Positions 8,930 through 17,260 are shown, counted from the stretch's first letter. The stretch is DNA of 64,000 nt from Roseburia_D yibonii (GCF_014297335.1 NZ_JACOQH010000010.1:42207-106206); one strand, 5' to 3'. The notes: a model not told the origin generated them from the letters alone. Numbers and translations: made by a program.

Positions 8930-9945
8930 GTTACATGGAAATCTCAAATTTAGAAAAATCTTTTGATAAAAATGAAGTATTAAAAAACATTTCGCTCACG
9001 ATCGAACAGGGCGAATTTGTAAGCCTGCTCGGCCCGTCGGGATGCGGAAAGTCCACGCTTTTACGCTGTCTTTCCGGCCTGGAGACCATTGATGGCGGGA
9101 CATTTCTTTTAGACGGTAAGGATGTTACGGAAACACCTGCCCAGACCAGAAACATCGGAATGGTCTTTCAGCAGTACTCTCTCTTCCCGAACATGACCGT
9201 CTGGGACAATTTATCTTTTCCGCTCACGATCCAGAAAATTTCAAAATCCGAGCAGAAAGAACGGATCGAGGAGGTACTAAAGATTGTTGGTCTGACCGAT
9301 AAGAAAAAGGCATATCCCGGAAATCTCTCCGGCGGCCAGCAGCAGCGTGTCGCCCTCGCGAGAGCGATCGTATCCCGCCCGAAGGTCCTGCTTTTGGACG
9401 AACCGTTAAGCGCGATCGATGCCAGACTCCGCAAAAATCTGCAGATAGAGATAAGACGCATCCAACAGGAATTAAACATCACTACCATCTTTGTCACGCA
9501 TGATCAGGACGAAGCGATGCTCATGTCGGATCGCATCTGCCTTTTAAACGAGGGAAAGATCGAGCAGGTCAGCACTCCGATCGAACTTTACACCAAACCG
9601 AAGACCCGGTTCGCGGCGAGCTTTATCGGACATTATAATGTCCTTTCCCCGGATGAATTTTTACAGGCGTTCCATACCGCGCCGACGGACAACAAAATGA
9701 CTGCGATCCGCCCGGAAACGATCCAGATCTCAACCGAGAAGCCGGAAGAAAACGACCTCACACATACTCTGCACGGAAGGATCATAAACAACCGCTCCGT
9801 CGGAAACACGCTGCATTACCACATTGATGTAAACGGCATCACGTTTAAAGTGGACACGCTGTTCCGCAGTTTTGCTCTATACAAAAATGACCAGGACGTA
9901 TGGCTTTCCTTGGAAAAGCGCAACTGTCTGGCTCTTGAAGATTAA
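8926..9945 (+). CDS. ABC transporter ATP-binding protein (PotA/PhnT class)
   Basis: The 339-residue cytoplasmic ATPase shows Walker A GPSGCGKST, Q-loop FQQYSLF, signature LSGGQQQR, Walker B VLLLDEP and the switch histidine in VTHDQDEAM. The region after about residue 240 is a TOBE-type regulatory domain, as in PotA, FbpC and MalK. It overlaps the second permease by 4 bp and is followed 14 bp later by the hydrolase gene. It powers uptake by the preceding subunits. Confidence 0.92.
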   Translation: MSYMEISNLEKSFDKNEVLKNISLTIEQGEFVSLLGPSGCGKSTLLRCLSGLETIDGGTFLLDGKDVTETPAQTRNIGMVFQQYSLFPNMTVWDNLSFPLTIQKISKSEQKERIEEVLKIVGLTDKKKAYPGNLSGGQQQRVALARAIVSRPKVLLLDEPLSAIDARLRKNLQIEIRRIQQELNITTIFVTHDQDEAMLMSDRICLLNEGKIEQVSTPIELYTKPKTRFAASFIGHYNVLSPDEFLQAFHTAPTDNKMTAIRPETIQISTEKPEENDLTHTLHGRIINNRSVGNTLHYHIDVNGITFKVDTLFRSFALYKNDQDVWLSLEKRNCLALED

Positions 9946-9959
9946 GGAGGAATATCTAC

Positions 9960-11033
9960 ATGAAACCTGCAACAAAAATGTTTTCCGAAACCGGCTCCTG
10001 GTACAAGGGAAATCTGCACTCTCACACGACCAATTCCGACGGACGTCTGACACCGGAGCAGTCCGCCGCGTATTACAGAGAACACGGCTATTCCTTTCTC
10101 TGCTTTTCCGAGCACGACTACTATACGGATCTCCGCACAAAGTTAGACCGCGATGATTTCATCACGCTTCCGGGACTGGAAGCGAGTACCTACCTGATCT
10201 CATCCGAAAATCTTTCCGATCTCTTAGATCCTGAAACCCAAAAGCGGGGCTACTGTGACATGACGTTTAAAGAACTCATGGAACTCCGCACCAAAGGAGT
10301 CGGCGTCCGGGTCAAAAAAGCCCACCACATCCATGGCATTTTGGGAACCAGACAGATGCAAAAAGATGCCGGAACCAATGTTTTTACCTCTGACCAGCTT
10401 TATCCGATCCGTATCTATTTTGACCACTGGGACGGGGAAACGGCCGCACAGACCTTATCCGACAACTTAAAGAAAAAGGGCTGCTTCACTACCTACAACC
10501 ATCCGATCTGGTCGCGTGTGGATATTGACGAGGTGAAAGATCTCCAGGGGATCTGGGCGATCGAATGCTACAATTATGACACGGTCAATGAATGCGCGGA
10601 AGGCGAAGACACCGTCTTCTTTGACACCATGCTCCGCCATGGAAATGAAATTTCCTGCTTTGCCTCCGACGACAACCACAACGGCGGTACTTTCGGCGAC
10701 AGCTTTGGCGGCTTTGTAATGGTAAAATCCGAGGAACTGGATCATGAGAGTATTGTAAAAAATCTTTTGAACGGAAATTATTATTCGTCGAGCGGTGCCG
10801 TCATCACGCAGTGGGGCATCCAAAACGGAGAAGTGTATGTAGACTGTGAAGACGCCGAGCGCGTCAATTTCATCTGCGGCGGCTGCATCGGAAGCAGCCG
10901 GACGGTCATGATGGAAAATCAGATCCCTCTGCGCCATGTATCCATCCCGCTGACCGGTCAGGAAGAATATGTGCGCATTGAAGTAAAAAACACGCTCGGA
11001 CAGACCGCCTGGACCAATCCGATCGTGTTTTAA
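9960..11033 (+). CDS. PHP-domain metallohydrolase (CehA/McbA-like)
   Basis: The 357-residue protein opens with the PHP signature GNLHSHTTNSDG and the second metal block FSEHDYY, followed by further metal-ligand candidates such as KKAHHIHG, TYNHPIW and ASDDNHNGG. PHP proteins of the CehA/McbA group are metal-dependent phosphoesterases or hydrolases. No signal peptide is present, so it is cytoplasmic. It is the last gene of the importer operon, preceded by AGGAGG, and meets a convergent gene 7 bp downstream. A role in opening the imported compound is likely from context; the substrate is unknown. Confidence 0.8.
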   Translation: MKPATKMFSETGSWYKGNLHSHTTNSDGRLTPEQSAAYYREHGYSFLCFSEHDYYTDLRTKLDRDDFITLPGLEASTYLISSENLSDLLDPETQKRGYCDMTFKELMELRTKGVGVRVKKAHHIHGILGTRQMQKDAGTNVFTSDQLYPIRIYFDHWDGETAAQTLSDNLKKKGCFTTYNHPIWSRVDIDEVKDLQGIWAIECYNYDTVNECAEGEDTVFFDTMLRHGNEISCFASDDNHNGGTFGDSFGGFVMVKSEELDHESIVKNLLNGNYYSSSGAVITQWGIQNGEVYVDCEDAERVNFICGGCIGSSRTVMMENQIPLRHVSIPLTGQEEYVRIEVKNTLGQTAWTNPIVF

Positions 11034-11040
11034 CCTGTTT

Positions 11041-11742
11041 TTAAGCCACACGCCTGTGTCTTTTCCTGACGCAAATAAACGCCGCCGCCACGATGACAAC
11101 CACGCATCCGACCTGATTTTGGGAAATCACGGCATCCTTGTGTACATCCCGCAAAAAATCTGTCAGAAATTTTGCCACACTACAGAGGATGATCATCTGC
11201 GCGGCGCCGATCTTATTTTTGCATCGGAAAAACAAAAAAAACAGTAGCAGAAATACGACCGTCTCGATCAGCTGCACCGGAATGGAATCCGCCTGAACGA
11301 TCTGCCCATTCCGCAGGTATCTGACCGCAAACGGTCCCGTATAGGGGAGACCTCCACAGCATCCGCCAAACAGACAGCCAAGCTTTGCTATGCTGTATAT
11401 GAGCGGTAATGCCGTAATGCAGGTCTCCGTTATCTCTGTTCTTTTTTCCTTAAAGATCACATTATTTAACCAAACCCCAAGAAGCATTCCTACGGCTCCG
11501 CCAAGGCTGGTAAATCCTGCCTCGCGCGGAGTTTTTTGCTGCATCACCGACGCAAGAAAATTCCCGCATATCAGAATGGAAATCAGCTCCAAAAACAGGA
11601 TATACATGATGTATTCCGTCTTTATCCCGCTGCGCTTTATGCGGACCGCAATGTAAACCAGTCCGATCAGCACCGAACCGAAAAGACAGATCGCGTAGGG
11701 CGCAATGACCCAGCGGTCAAAGTACGATAAGTCGATTGTCAT
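11041..11742 (-). CDS. Divergent Lgt-like (prolipoprotein diacylglyceryl transferase family) membrane protein
   Basis: A 233-residue polytopic membrane protein. It carries recognisable Lgt-type features: a glycine-rich GGAVGMLLG segment, the cysteine-rich LGCLFGGCCGG block corresponding to Lgt's GCFxNGCCYG, and the DSIPVQLIE segment near the C-terminus. It lacks the canonical HGGLIG motif and the usual catalytic arginine context. It is therefore probably a paralogue with another substrate. The start at 11742 is chosen because AGGTGG lies 5 bp upstream; a GTG at 11751 sits directly on the previous stop codon. It follows a small membrane protein gene in the same operon. Confidence 0.65.
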   Translation of the reverse strand: MTIDLSYFDRWVIAPYAICLFGSVLIGLVYIAVRIKRSGIKTEYIMYILFLELISILICGNFLASVMQQKTPREAGFTSLGGAVGMLLGVWLNNVIFKEKRTEITETCITALPLIYSIAKLGCLFGGCCGGLPYTGPFAVRYLRNGQIVQADSIPVQLIETVVFLLLFFLFFRCKNKIGAAQMIILCSVAKFLTDFLRDVHKDAVISQNQVGCVVVIVAAAFICVRKRHRRVA

Positions 11743-11751
11743 TTCCGCCAC

Positions 11752-12225
11752 CTAATGTAAGATGCATCCCAAAAGATATCCGATCTCTCCGCAGCCCCGT
11801 ATTCCATAAATACAGCTGTTTATCATCACGCCACACGCTATGACTGCCACAATGACCCCTACTACAATCAGGATGATCTGCACAATATAGATCCACATGA
11901 TCACTTTTCCAAACGTACTGTCCGGATAATTCACGCGCACCACGATCATAAGCGCCATCGCCACCACAAAGCAGATAAAACGTATCCCTTCTAACAGCAC
12001 CACGACACCGTTGATCCATGCTCCCTGGCTGTTGACCAGATCAACAAACGGTTGAAATATGCGGATATCTGCGATCATTACATATATGATCGAAAACAGC
12101 ATCGACAGCACCGTTGGTCCGTAACACAAAACGAGGCTTAAAATACACAGCTCGTTTGCCTTCTTTTTATCCTGCGGTGTCATTATTTTTTTACTTTGAT
12201 TCGGCATTCCATTATATGGTTCCAT
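11752..12225 (-). CDS. Small membrane protein, unknown function
   Basis: A 157-residue protein with a polar N-terminus (about 28 residues, rich in Lys, Gln and Asn) and three to four hydrophobic segments. I do not recognise the family; the layout (short polar head, then helices) is shared by DUF4190-type proteins but I cannot assign it. The start is preceded by GAGGAG. Its stop codon forms part of the ribosome site of the downstream Lgt-like gene, so the two are co-translated and may act together. Confidence 0.65.
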   Translation of the reverse strand: MEPYNGMPNQSKKIMTPQDKKKANELCILSLVLCYGPTVLSMLFSIIYVMIADIRIFQPFVDLVNSQGAWINGVVVLLEGIRFICFVVAMALMIVVRVNYPDSTFGKVIMWIYIVQIILIVVGVIVAVIACGVMINSCIYGIRGCGEIGYLLGCILH

Positions 12226-12269
12226 AACAACTCCTCTCTCCCCTGATTCTTACAAATTTTTCTATTCTT

Positions 12270-12298
12270 ATTATAAAGAAACCTTACTTCCGCGTCTA
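12270..12298 (-). promoter_or_regulatory. Promoter of the small-membrane-protein/Lgt-like operon
   Basis: TAGACG, a 17 bp spacer and a perfect TATAAT are found on the minus strand about 45 bp before the start at 12225. Confidence 0.65.
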
Positions 12299-12378
12299 CC
12301 CCCATTCTGCACGCGCGCATTTTGTTCTGATTAATTGTCTTCAAATGGCGTTCCTGCCATTTTCCTCGTTGCTAGTAC

Positions 12379-12424
12379 AAAAAAAAGGATATCTGCGTGT
12401 CCTTTGCGGATCATGCAGATATCC
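12379..12424 (-). terminator. Rho-independent terminator of the rpsF-ssb-rpsR operon
   Basis: A perfect 10-bp stem (GGATATCTGC with its complement) closes an 18-base loop and is followed on the minus strand by a run of eight T. It lies 20 bp after the rpsR stop. The rest of the 12226-12444 gap holds only the promoter of the next operon. Confidence 0.85.
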
Positions 12425-12444
12425 TAAAAAATTCAAGCTCTGAA

Positions 12445-12708
12445 TTAATCTGTTACATACGGCATTAAAGCGATATGACGTGCTCTCTTGATTGCTACAG
12501 TAAGAGCTCTCTGATGCTTTGCACAGTTTCCTGTGATTCTTCTCGGAAGGATCTTTCCTCTCTCAGAGATGTATCTCTTTAACTTATTCACATCTTTGTA
12601 ATCGATTGTGTTGTCTTTTCCACAGAATACGCAGACTTTCTTTCTTCTGTGCATTCCGCCTCTTCTTCTCATTGGCGCATCGCCTCTGTCTGATTTATTA
12701 AAAGCCAT
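12445..12708 (-). CDS. rpsR: 30S ribosomal protein bS18
   Basis: The 87-residue basic protein has the bS18 core: a VCVFCGKDNTIDYKDV segment with a cysteine pair, the RYISERGKILPRRITG block and the C-terminal helix ending in LMPYVTD. It is slightly longer at the N-terminus than the E. coli protein. It is the third gene of the standard Firmicute rpsF-ssb-rpsR unit and is followed by a terminator. It binds uS15/bS6 in the central domain of the 30S subunit. Confidence 0.97.
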   Translation of the reverse strand: MAFNKSDRGDAPMRRRGGMHRRKKVCVFCGKDNTIDYKDVNKLKRYISERGKILPRRITGNCAKHQRALTVAIKRARHIALMPYVTD

Positions 12709-12730
12709 GACTATTACCTCCTAATTAGAT

Positions 12731-13174
12731 TTAGTTAAATGGTAACTCTTCATCTATTCCATCCGGAATATTCATGAAGCCATCTCCAGCCGCCGCGCTC
12801 GGTGACGGACGGTTATCTGCAGGTGCGTATCCGGCATTTTCATTGCTTGCCGCCTTGCTTTCTGCAAATTCCTGTTCTTCTACGACTACATCTGTCGTAT
12901 AGACTTTCTGTCCCTCACGGTTCGTATAAGAGCCGGTCTGGATTCTTCCCGTAATAAGGACTTTCGTTCCCTTACGGAAATATTTTTCTGCAAATTCTCC
13001 CTGACGTCCAAATGCCACACAGCCGATAAAATCTGCTGTCTGACCGTCTCCGTCACGTCGGAATCTTCTATCTACTGCGATTGTATATCGCGCAATTGCT
13101 GTTGCCTGTTCACCCTGGGAATAACGTACCTCAGGATCTCTGGTCAAACGTCCCATCAGTATTACTTTATTCAT
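12731..13174 (-). CDS. ssb: Single-stranded DNA-binding protein
   Basis: The 147-residue product starts MNKVILMGRLTRDPEVRY, the SSB OB-fold opening, and continues with the DFIGCVAFGRQ and KGTKVLITGRIQ strands. A flexible Asn/Pro/Ser-rich linker leads to the acidic tip DEELPFN, the docking tail for replication and repair proteins. It sits between rpsF and rpsR as usual, with an AAGGAG ribosome site. It is essential in replication and recombination. Confidence 0.97.
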   Translation of the reverse strand: MNKVILMGRLTRDPEVRYSQGEQATAIARYTIAVDRRFRRDGDGQTADFIGCVAFGRQGEFAEKYFRKGTKVLITGRIQTGSYTNREGQKVYTTDVVVEEQEFAESKAASNENAGYAPADNRPSPSAAAGDGFMNIPDGIDEELPFN

Positions 13175-13195
13175 ACCGCGATCTCCTTCTTTTGC

Positions 13196-13486
13196 TTATG
13201 CCTCTTCCTGTCTAACGCATAAGAAACGAAGAACGTTGTCCATGATACGGACATTCTGTTCAATCTCTGCCGGAACACCTGGTTCTGCATCGAAAGCGAT
13301 GAAGTAGTAGAATGCTTCACTCATTTTCTGAATGTCATAAGCAAGTTTCTTCTTGCCCCATTCATCTACATTTGTGATCGTACCACCACAACGGGTAATG
13401 TACTCTTTTGCCTTCTCAACCGTAGCTGTTCTGGCGTCATCTTCGATCTTTGCATTAACAACAAGTGCTAACTCGTATTTGTTCAT
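13196..13486 (-). CDS. rpsF: 30S ribosomal protein bS6
   Basis: The 95-residue product starts at MNKYELALVV; AAAGGAGG lies 8 bp upstream, whereas an in-frame ATG 33 bp upstream has no ribosome site. The bS6 fold is recognised from the TVEKAKEYITRCGGTITNVDEWGKKKLAYDI stretch region and the YYFIAFDAEP strand. First gene of rpsF-ssb-rpsR. Confidence 0.96.
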   Translation of the reverse strand: MNKYELALVVNAKIEDDARTATVEKAKEYITRCGGTITNVDEWGKKKLAYDIQKMSEAFYYFIAFDAEPGVPAEIEQNVRIMDNVLRFLCVRQEEA

Positions 13487-13545
13487 GCTGTTACCTCCTT
13501 TTGGTCTCTGGCCCCTCAACCTGTGGGGAGCAAGGAATTTATTAG
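13487..13545 (-). promoter_or_regulatory. rpsF 5' leader with hairpin (possible S6:S18 autoregulatory site)
   Basis: Between the promoter and rpsF the leader can fold CCCC around a 9-base loop with GGGG, directly before AAAGGAGG. Firmicute rpsF leaders are known targets of the S6:S18 complex. I cannot confirm the diagnostic CCG bulge by eye, so this is a candidate only. Confidence 0.35.
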
Positions 13546-13559
13546 TATCACGAGGTTAT

Positions 13560-13588
13560 ATGATAACATACCAGCCTGCTGCTTTCAA
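13560..13588 (-). promoter_or_regulatory. Promoter of rpsF-ssb-rpsR
   Basis: TTGAAA and TATCAT are separated by 17 bp on the minus strand, about 75 bp upstream of the rpsF start and just downstream of the DUF951 gene. Confidence 0.75.
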
Positions 13589-13627
13589 GCATTTTCTCTG
13601 TTTTTTTATACTTTTTATCGTTTTTTC

Positions 13628-13831
13628 TTATTTTTCTTCTCCGGCATGCCGCAGTTCCCTGGTATTCTTCTCCACAAGCTTGCGCGGCACCATGATCTGA
13701 TGTCCGCAGCCCATGCATTTCAGCCTGAAATCCGCTCCGACACGCAAAATCTCCCACTCGCTGCTGCCGCAGGGATGCTGCTTCTTCAAACGCACAATAT
13801 CTCCAACTTCATAAATCCGTCGTTCTTCCAT
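13628..13831 (-). CDS. DUF951 family protein (YyzM-like)
   Basis: A 67-residue protein with the DUF951 pattern: YEVGDIVRLKKQHPCG, then EWEILRVGADFRLKCMGCGH and the IMVPRKLVEK block. The fold is predicted to bind nucleic acid, and the conserved cysteines sit in LKCMGCGH. Family members in Firmicutes lie next to rpsF/ychF, and here the gene lies just upstream of the rpsF promoter. It begins 5 bp after the sirtuin stop, so the two are one transcript. Biological role unknown. Confidence 0.9.
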   Translation of the reverse strand: MEERRIYEVGDIVRLKKQHPCGSSEWEILRVGADFRLKCMGCGHQIMVPRKLVEKNTRELRHAGEEK

Positions 13832-13836
13832 ATTTC

Positions 13837-14559
13837 CTACACCTCTATCTTTGAAAAGATCTCGCCGATACTACCCTGCACCAGAAGATCCGCTCTCGCA
13901 TCCATCGGTGTCGCAGACTTATTGACCAGCACCAGCTTATTTCCGCGGTAATAATCAATAAGCCCTGCCGCCGGGTATACCGCAAGTGATGTGCCGCCGA
14001 TGATGAGCACATCCGCTTCACTGATGTAGCGCACCGCGTCCTCAAGCGTCTTCTGGTCAAGCCCCTCTTCGTACAAAACGACATCCGGCTTGATCTGTCC
14101 GCCGCAGGCGTCACAGGTCGGGATCCCGGTGGAGTTTAAAATATATCGGGCATCAAAAAGCTTTCCGCAATGTCTGCAATAATTGCGGTGTACACTTCCG
14201 TGCAATTCGAGCACCACTTTACTTCCCGCCGCCTGATGCAGTCCGTCGATATTCTGCGTTATGATCGCCTTTAATTTTCCAGCCTGTTCAAGTTCCGCCA
14301 GTTTCTTATGCGCCGCGTTCGGTTTTGCGGTAAGGCAGAGCATTTTATCCCGGTAAAAACGGTAAAACTCCTCTGTTTTACTCATGTAAAAACTGTGGCT
14401 TAAGATCGTCTCAGGCGGATAGTCATATTTCTGATGATACAGCCCGTCCACACTGCGGAAATCCGGTATCCCGCTCTCGGTTGACACGCCTGCTCCCCCA
14501 AAGAAAACAATATTATCACTGTCTGTTATGATCTTTTGTAACTGTTCGATTTCTCCCAT
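13837..14559 (-). CDS. NAD-dependent protein deacylase, sirtuin (Sir2/CobB)
   Basis: The 240-residue sirtuin shows the NAD-binding GAGVSTESGIPDFRS, the catalytic TQNIDGLH and LHGSVHRNYC with the active-site histidine, and a zinc tetrad (CRHC...CDAC). Length is typical of class U/III bacterial sirtuins. Start at 14559 is chosen for its GAAAGGAG site; an upstream in-frame ATG has none. It removes acyl groups from lysines using NAD in the cytoplasm. It is co-transcribed with the DUF951 gene. Confidence 0.95.
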   Translation of the reverse strand: MGEIEQLQKIITDSDNIVFFGGAGVSTESGIPDFRSVDGLYHQKYDYPPETILSHSFYMSKTEEFYRFYRDKMLCLTAKPNAAHKKLAELEQAGKLKAIITQNIDGLHQAAGSKVVLELHGSVHRNYCRHCGKLFDARYILNSTGIPTCDACGGQIKPDVVLYEEGLDQKTLEDAVRYISEADVLIIGGTSLAVYPAAGLIDYYRGNKLVLVNKSATPMDARADLLVQGSIGEIFSKIEV

Positions 14560-14641
14560 AGAATCGCTCCTTTCACTCTTAAAACAATCATAGCATATTT
14601 TTCGCCCGGCTGATCTTTTATTTTCATATAACATACATTCT

Positions 14642-14660
14642 CCTAAAATTTCATTTTAGG
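14642..14660. promoter_or_regulatory. Inverted repeat, possible operator
   Basis: CCTAAAAT and ATTTTAGG form a perfect 8-bp dyad around TTC in the region between the divergent sirtuin and metalloprotease-like genes. Size and AT-rich symmetry fit a repressor site; no T-run follows, so it is not a terminator. Confidence 0.35.
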
Positions 14661-14749
14661 GCGGAAACTCAAGAACAATACATAGATAGCACCGCGTTTA
14701 TTTTTGTGCTAGAATGAAAATACGTGTCAAACGGAATGTGGAGGTAACA

Positions 14750-15388
14750 ATGGCTGGAAAAGTTATTAAAAACGGTCTTCGATGGCTGGTCATATGTATT
14801 ATAGTCTTTTTAATATCAATCTTTTTACATGAATGTGGTCATGGACTTGCCAATCATCTGCGCGGTATTTCATGCAGTACTGGATTTAACCGGGTAGGAG
14901 ATATTTATAAATACCCAAAAGATGTGGATTTTCGCGCAACGTACCGCAATGCATCCGAGAGTCTTTTGGACTTTGGAGTGCCGATAACACTTTTACTTGC
15001 ATCAGCAGGAACATTCTGTGCATGCAGATTGCATGGATGGAGTCAAAAAATCAGTTGGCCGATTGCAGTTACAAACAGCATGCTGCGTCTGATTCCATGC
15101 ATATATGTGCTTTTTGTTCCATTATTTACAGGGAACGTATGGAAAGAAGACGAATATGAAACCGGGCAGTATCTGGCACAGCTGGTCGGATGCTCTGCAT
15201 TGGCCTATTTGCCAGCGTTTGTTTCTGTTCTGATTTCCATAGTCTGTCTGTTTTTCCTTTTGCATAAGGGAAAGCAAAAAATGTCCCGTTGGATGATTGC
15301 AGGATATGCTCTGGTCACACTGCTTGGCTATGATCTCTCACTCTATATCGCCAACTGGTTGGATGATTTCATCCGGATCAACTGGTAA
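14750..15388 (+). CDS. Integral membrane protein with HECGH motif (putative membrane zinc protease)
   Basis: A 212-residue protein with about five hydrophobic segments. The first membrane helix ends in FLHECGHGLANHL, an HExxH zinc-binding motif inside the membrane as in site-2 (M50-like) proteases. No clear second motif (NxxPxxxLDG) is visible, so proteolytic activity is uncertain. The start at 14750 has GGAGG 5 bp upstream. The gene stands alone on the plus strand between minus-strand genes, is more AT-rich than its neighbours, and ends 7 bp from the convergent panE. Family and substrate are not recognised. Confidence 0.6.
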   Translation: MAGKVIKNGLRWLVICIIVFLISIFLHECGHGLANHLRGISCSTGFNRVGDIYKYPKDVDFRATYRNASESLLDFGVPITLLLASAGTFCACRLHGWSQKISWPIAVTNSMLRLIPCIYVLFVPLFTGNVWKEDEYETGQYLAQLVGCSALAYLPAFVSVLISIVCLFFLLHKGKQKMSRWMIAGYALVTLLGYDLSLYIANWLDDFIRINW

Positions 15389-15394
15389 TGAGCA

Positions 15395-16354
15395 TTATTT
15401 CGCGCAGGTTGTCTTTTCCTTTTTCCCCGTATAATCAAAGCGTCCGTCATTCTTTTCTTCCAATGCTTTTATCATATGGTAGGTGTACTCGTTATACGGC
15501 GTCGGTATCCCCAGTTCTTTTCCCATTTTTATCAATGCGCCTGAAAACATGTCGATTTCCGTATGCCGCCCCGCATCAATATCCTGAAGTGTCGAGTAGC
15601 GTGCCGATGGCGGAACCGCGCTTCCGTGTACGGATGACCCGGCTGCCTTATTCATATCAATTCCCTTTGCCACCGCAACCGCTTCTAACTCCTGTCTTAA
15701 GCCGTCACTGATTGCCTTCATATGTACGCTGTCCTGATAACAGCCTACGCCCGCGCCTAAGATCGCCTGTGGCAGATTGTTGCAGACATTGAGCCGGAAT
15801 TTGCTCCATATCTCTTCCCTTATGTGCTCCGTGTGACGGAAATGAATCCCGGTATCCGCAAAAAGCTCTTCCACCGCACGCACGCGGTCACTGTCATAGG
15901 GCGCACTTAGTTCGCCGAAAACGATCCCTATCGTAGTATCCGGGTCAAAGCAGTAACCCTCACCCTCTTTGTGGGACGCCACTTTGATCAGCGAATACAG
16001 CATATGGGAGCTGCCTGCCTTTTCCGCGATCAGTTCCTCGCTGTCCACTCCGTTCATAAGACTCATGATGACCGTATTCTCCCCTGTGACTTCCCGTATG
16101 CTCTCCAATGCCCCCGGCAGCGCTCCGTATTTTAACGCGACAACAAGCAGATCCACGCCATGCGCTTCCTTTGGTGTCCAAACTTGCGGACGATAAGTAA
16201 CACCGTTGATCCTGCATCCGTTCTGTTTCAGGCGTCCGGCGCGCTCTCCTTCCGCGACAACGCCTAACTTTAGATCGTTTTTCTCGGAAAGTCCCCAGAT
16301 CACATAGGAACCAACCGCACCGGCTCCCAAAACCGCAACTGATCTTATCTTCAT
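15395..16354 (-). CDS. panE: 2-dehydropantoate 2-reductase (ketopantoate reductase)
   Basis: The 319-residue protein starts with the Rossmann motif VLGAGAVGSYV. It shows the family's KYGALPGALE segment, MNGVDSEE, and the C-terminal EIWSKFRLNVCNNLPQAI helix bearing the catalytic lysine and asparagine. It reduces ketopantoate to pantoate with NADPH for coenzyme A synthesis. Start at 16354 is supported by AGGAGG. No other pantothenate gene is adjacent; members of this family also include look-alike reductases, so the exact substrate is probable rather than certain. Confidence 0.82.
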   Translation of the reverse strand: MKIRSVAVLGAGAVGSYVIWGLSEKNDLKLGVVAEGERAGRLKQNGCRINGVTYRPQVWTPKEAHGVDLLVVALKYGALPGALESIREVTGENTVIMSLMNGVDSEELIAEKAGSSHMLYSLIKVASHKEGEGYCFDPDTTIGIVFGELSAPYDSDRVRAVEELFADTGIHFRHTEHIREEIWSKFRLNVCNNLPQAILGAGVGCYQDSVHMKAISDGLRQELEAVAVAKGIDMNKAAGSSVHGSAVPPSARYSTLQDIDAGRHTEIDMFSGALIKMGKELGIPTPYNEYTYHMIKALEEKNDGRFDYTGKKEKTTCAK

Positions 16355-16455
16355 TTCTTTTCCTCCTGCTATGTTTTCATTCAATTTCTTTTCCCGTCAC
16401 CATTACAAAAAAAACACCGCCGCAGACTCCAATGGTTCTGTAACGATGCTTTTAG

Positions 16456-16529
16456 TTGCGGGGACAGGATTTGAACCTGTGACCTTCGGGTTATGAGCCC
16501 GACGAGCTTCCAGACTGCTCCACCCCGCG
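16456..16529 (-). tRNA. Initiator tRNA-fMet (CAT)
   Basis: The minus strand folds as a tRNA with CAT anticodon in GGGCTCATAACCC. Position 1 is C and position 72 is A, the unpaired initiator feature, and three G-C pairs close the anticodon stem. The terminal CCA is not encoded (CTA follows the discriminator A). Confidence 0.95.
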
Positions 16530-16630
16530 TCAACATTGCTTATTATAGCCCTTATGAAAGAGAATGTCAAATTTCTTTCGCTTTCTATATAGGATATGCA
16601 GTAAAAAACCGCTTTATGACAACTTTTTTT

Positions 16631-17155
16631 CTAAAATTTTCCCGCAAGCCACACGGATGCCGCGATGCCGACTCCTGTTGCGAGCAGTGCTCCCGCAAGC
16701 GTATACCGGGTCTTCTTTATTTTTGCTGTCATAAAATATAATGACATCGTATAAAAAACATTTTCCGTTGCGCTCATCATTAAAGACGCCGCCCTGCCCA
16801 GATAAGAATCCGCTCCATACTCCTTGTAAATGTCGATCGTGAGTCCGTTTGCCGCCGAGGAGGAAAACATTTTTACCAGTGCAAGCGGCAGTAACTCGGA
16901 CGGGAAATGGATCAGGTCTGTAAAAACAGAAAGCTGCTCTGCCAGAAAGTCCAAAAAACCGGATGCGCGCAGGATACCGACCGCAACCATGAGCCCGATC
17001 AGTGTCGGCAGGATACCGATCACCGTCTTAAATCCCTCCGCCGCCCCCTTGATGAACTGGTCATAAATGTTCTGATGATTCAAAAGCCCCATTCCCACGA
17101 TATAAAAAGTAAGCAGTGGGATGATCGCGTCCGACAAAAAAAGCAGCAGCTTCAT
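16631..17155 (-). CDS. spmB: Spore maturation protein SpmB-like
   Basis: A 174-residue membrane protein with the nucleoside-recognition/gate fold of SpmB: GFKTVIGILPTLIGLMVAVG near residue 40, then the polar KMFSSSAANGLTIDIYKEYGADS block and a final membrane helix. In Bacillus, SpmA and SpmB act together in spore core dehydration. Here no spmA is adjacent: the upstream gene is an inositol-phosphatase family member. This is one of the signs that the host is a spore former or descends from one. Confidence 0.85.
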   Translation of the reverse strand: MKLLLFLSDAIIPLLTFYIVGMGLLNHQNIYDQFIKGAAEGFKTVIGILPTLIGLMVAVGILRASGFLDFLAEQLSVFTDLIHFPSELLPLALVKMFSSSAANGLTIDIYKEYGADSYLGRAASLMMSATENVFYTMSLYFMTAKIKKTRYTLAGALLATGVGIAASVWLAGKF

Positions 17156-17260
17156 AGAAATTCACTCCTGATCCCTGTCATTTGTTACATTCTATTCCAC
17201 TGCCGCCGCTTCTTATGCATGACTTATGCCGAAATCCTCCACTGACATGCGTGCAGCCAT

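Noticed and set aside
6150..9945. Naming the importer potABCD
   Set aside because: The class also includes phosphonate, iron and thiamine importers, and the linked PHP hydrolase does not fit simple polyamine uptake.
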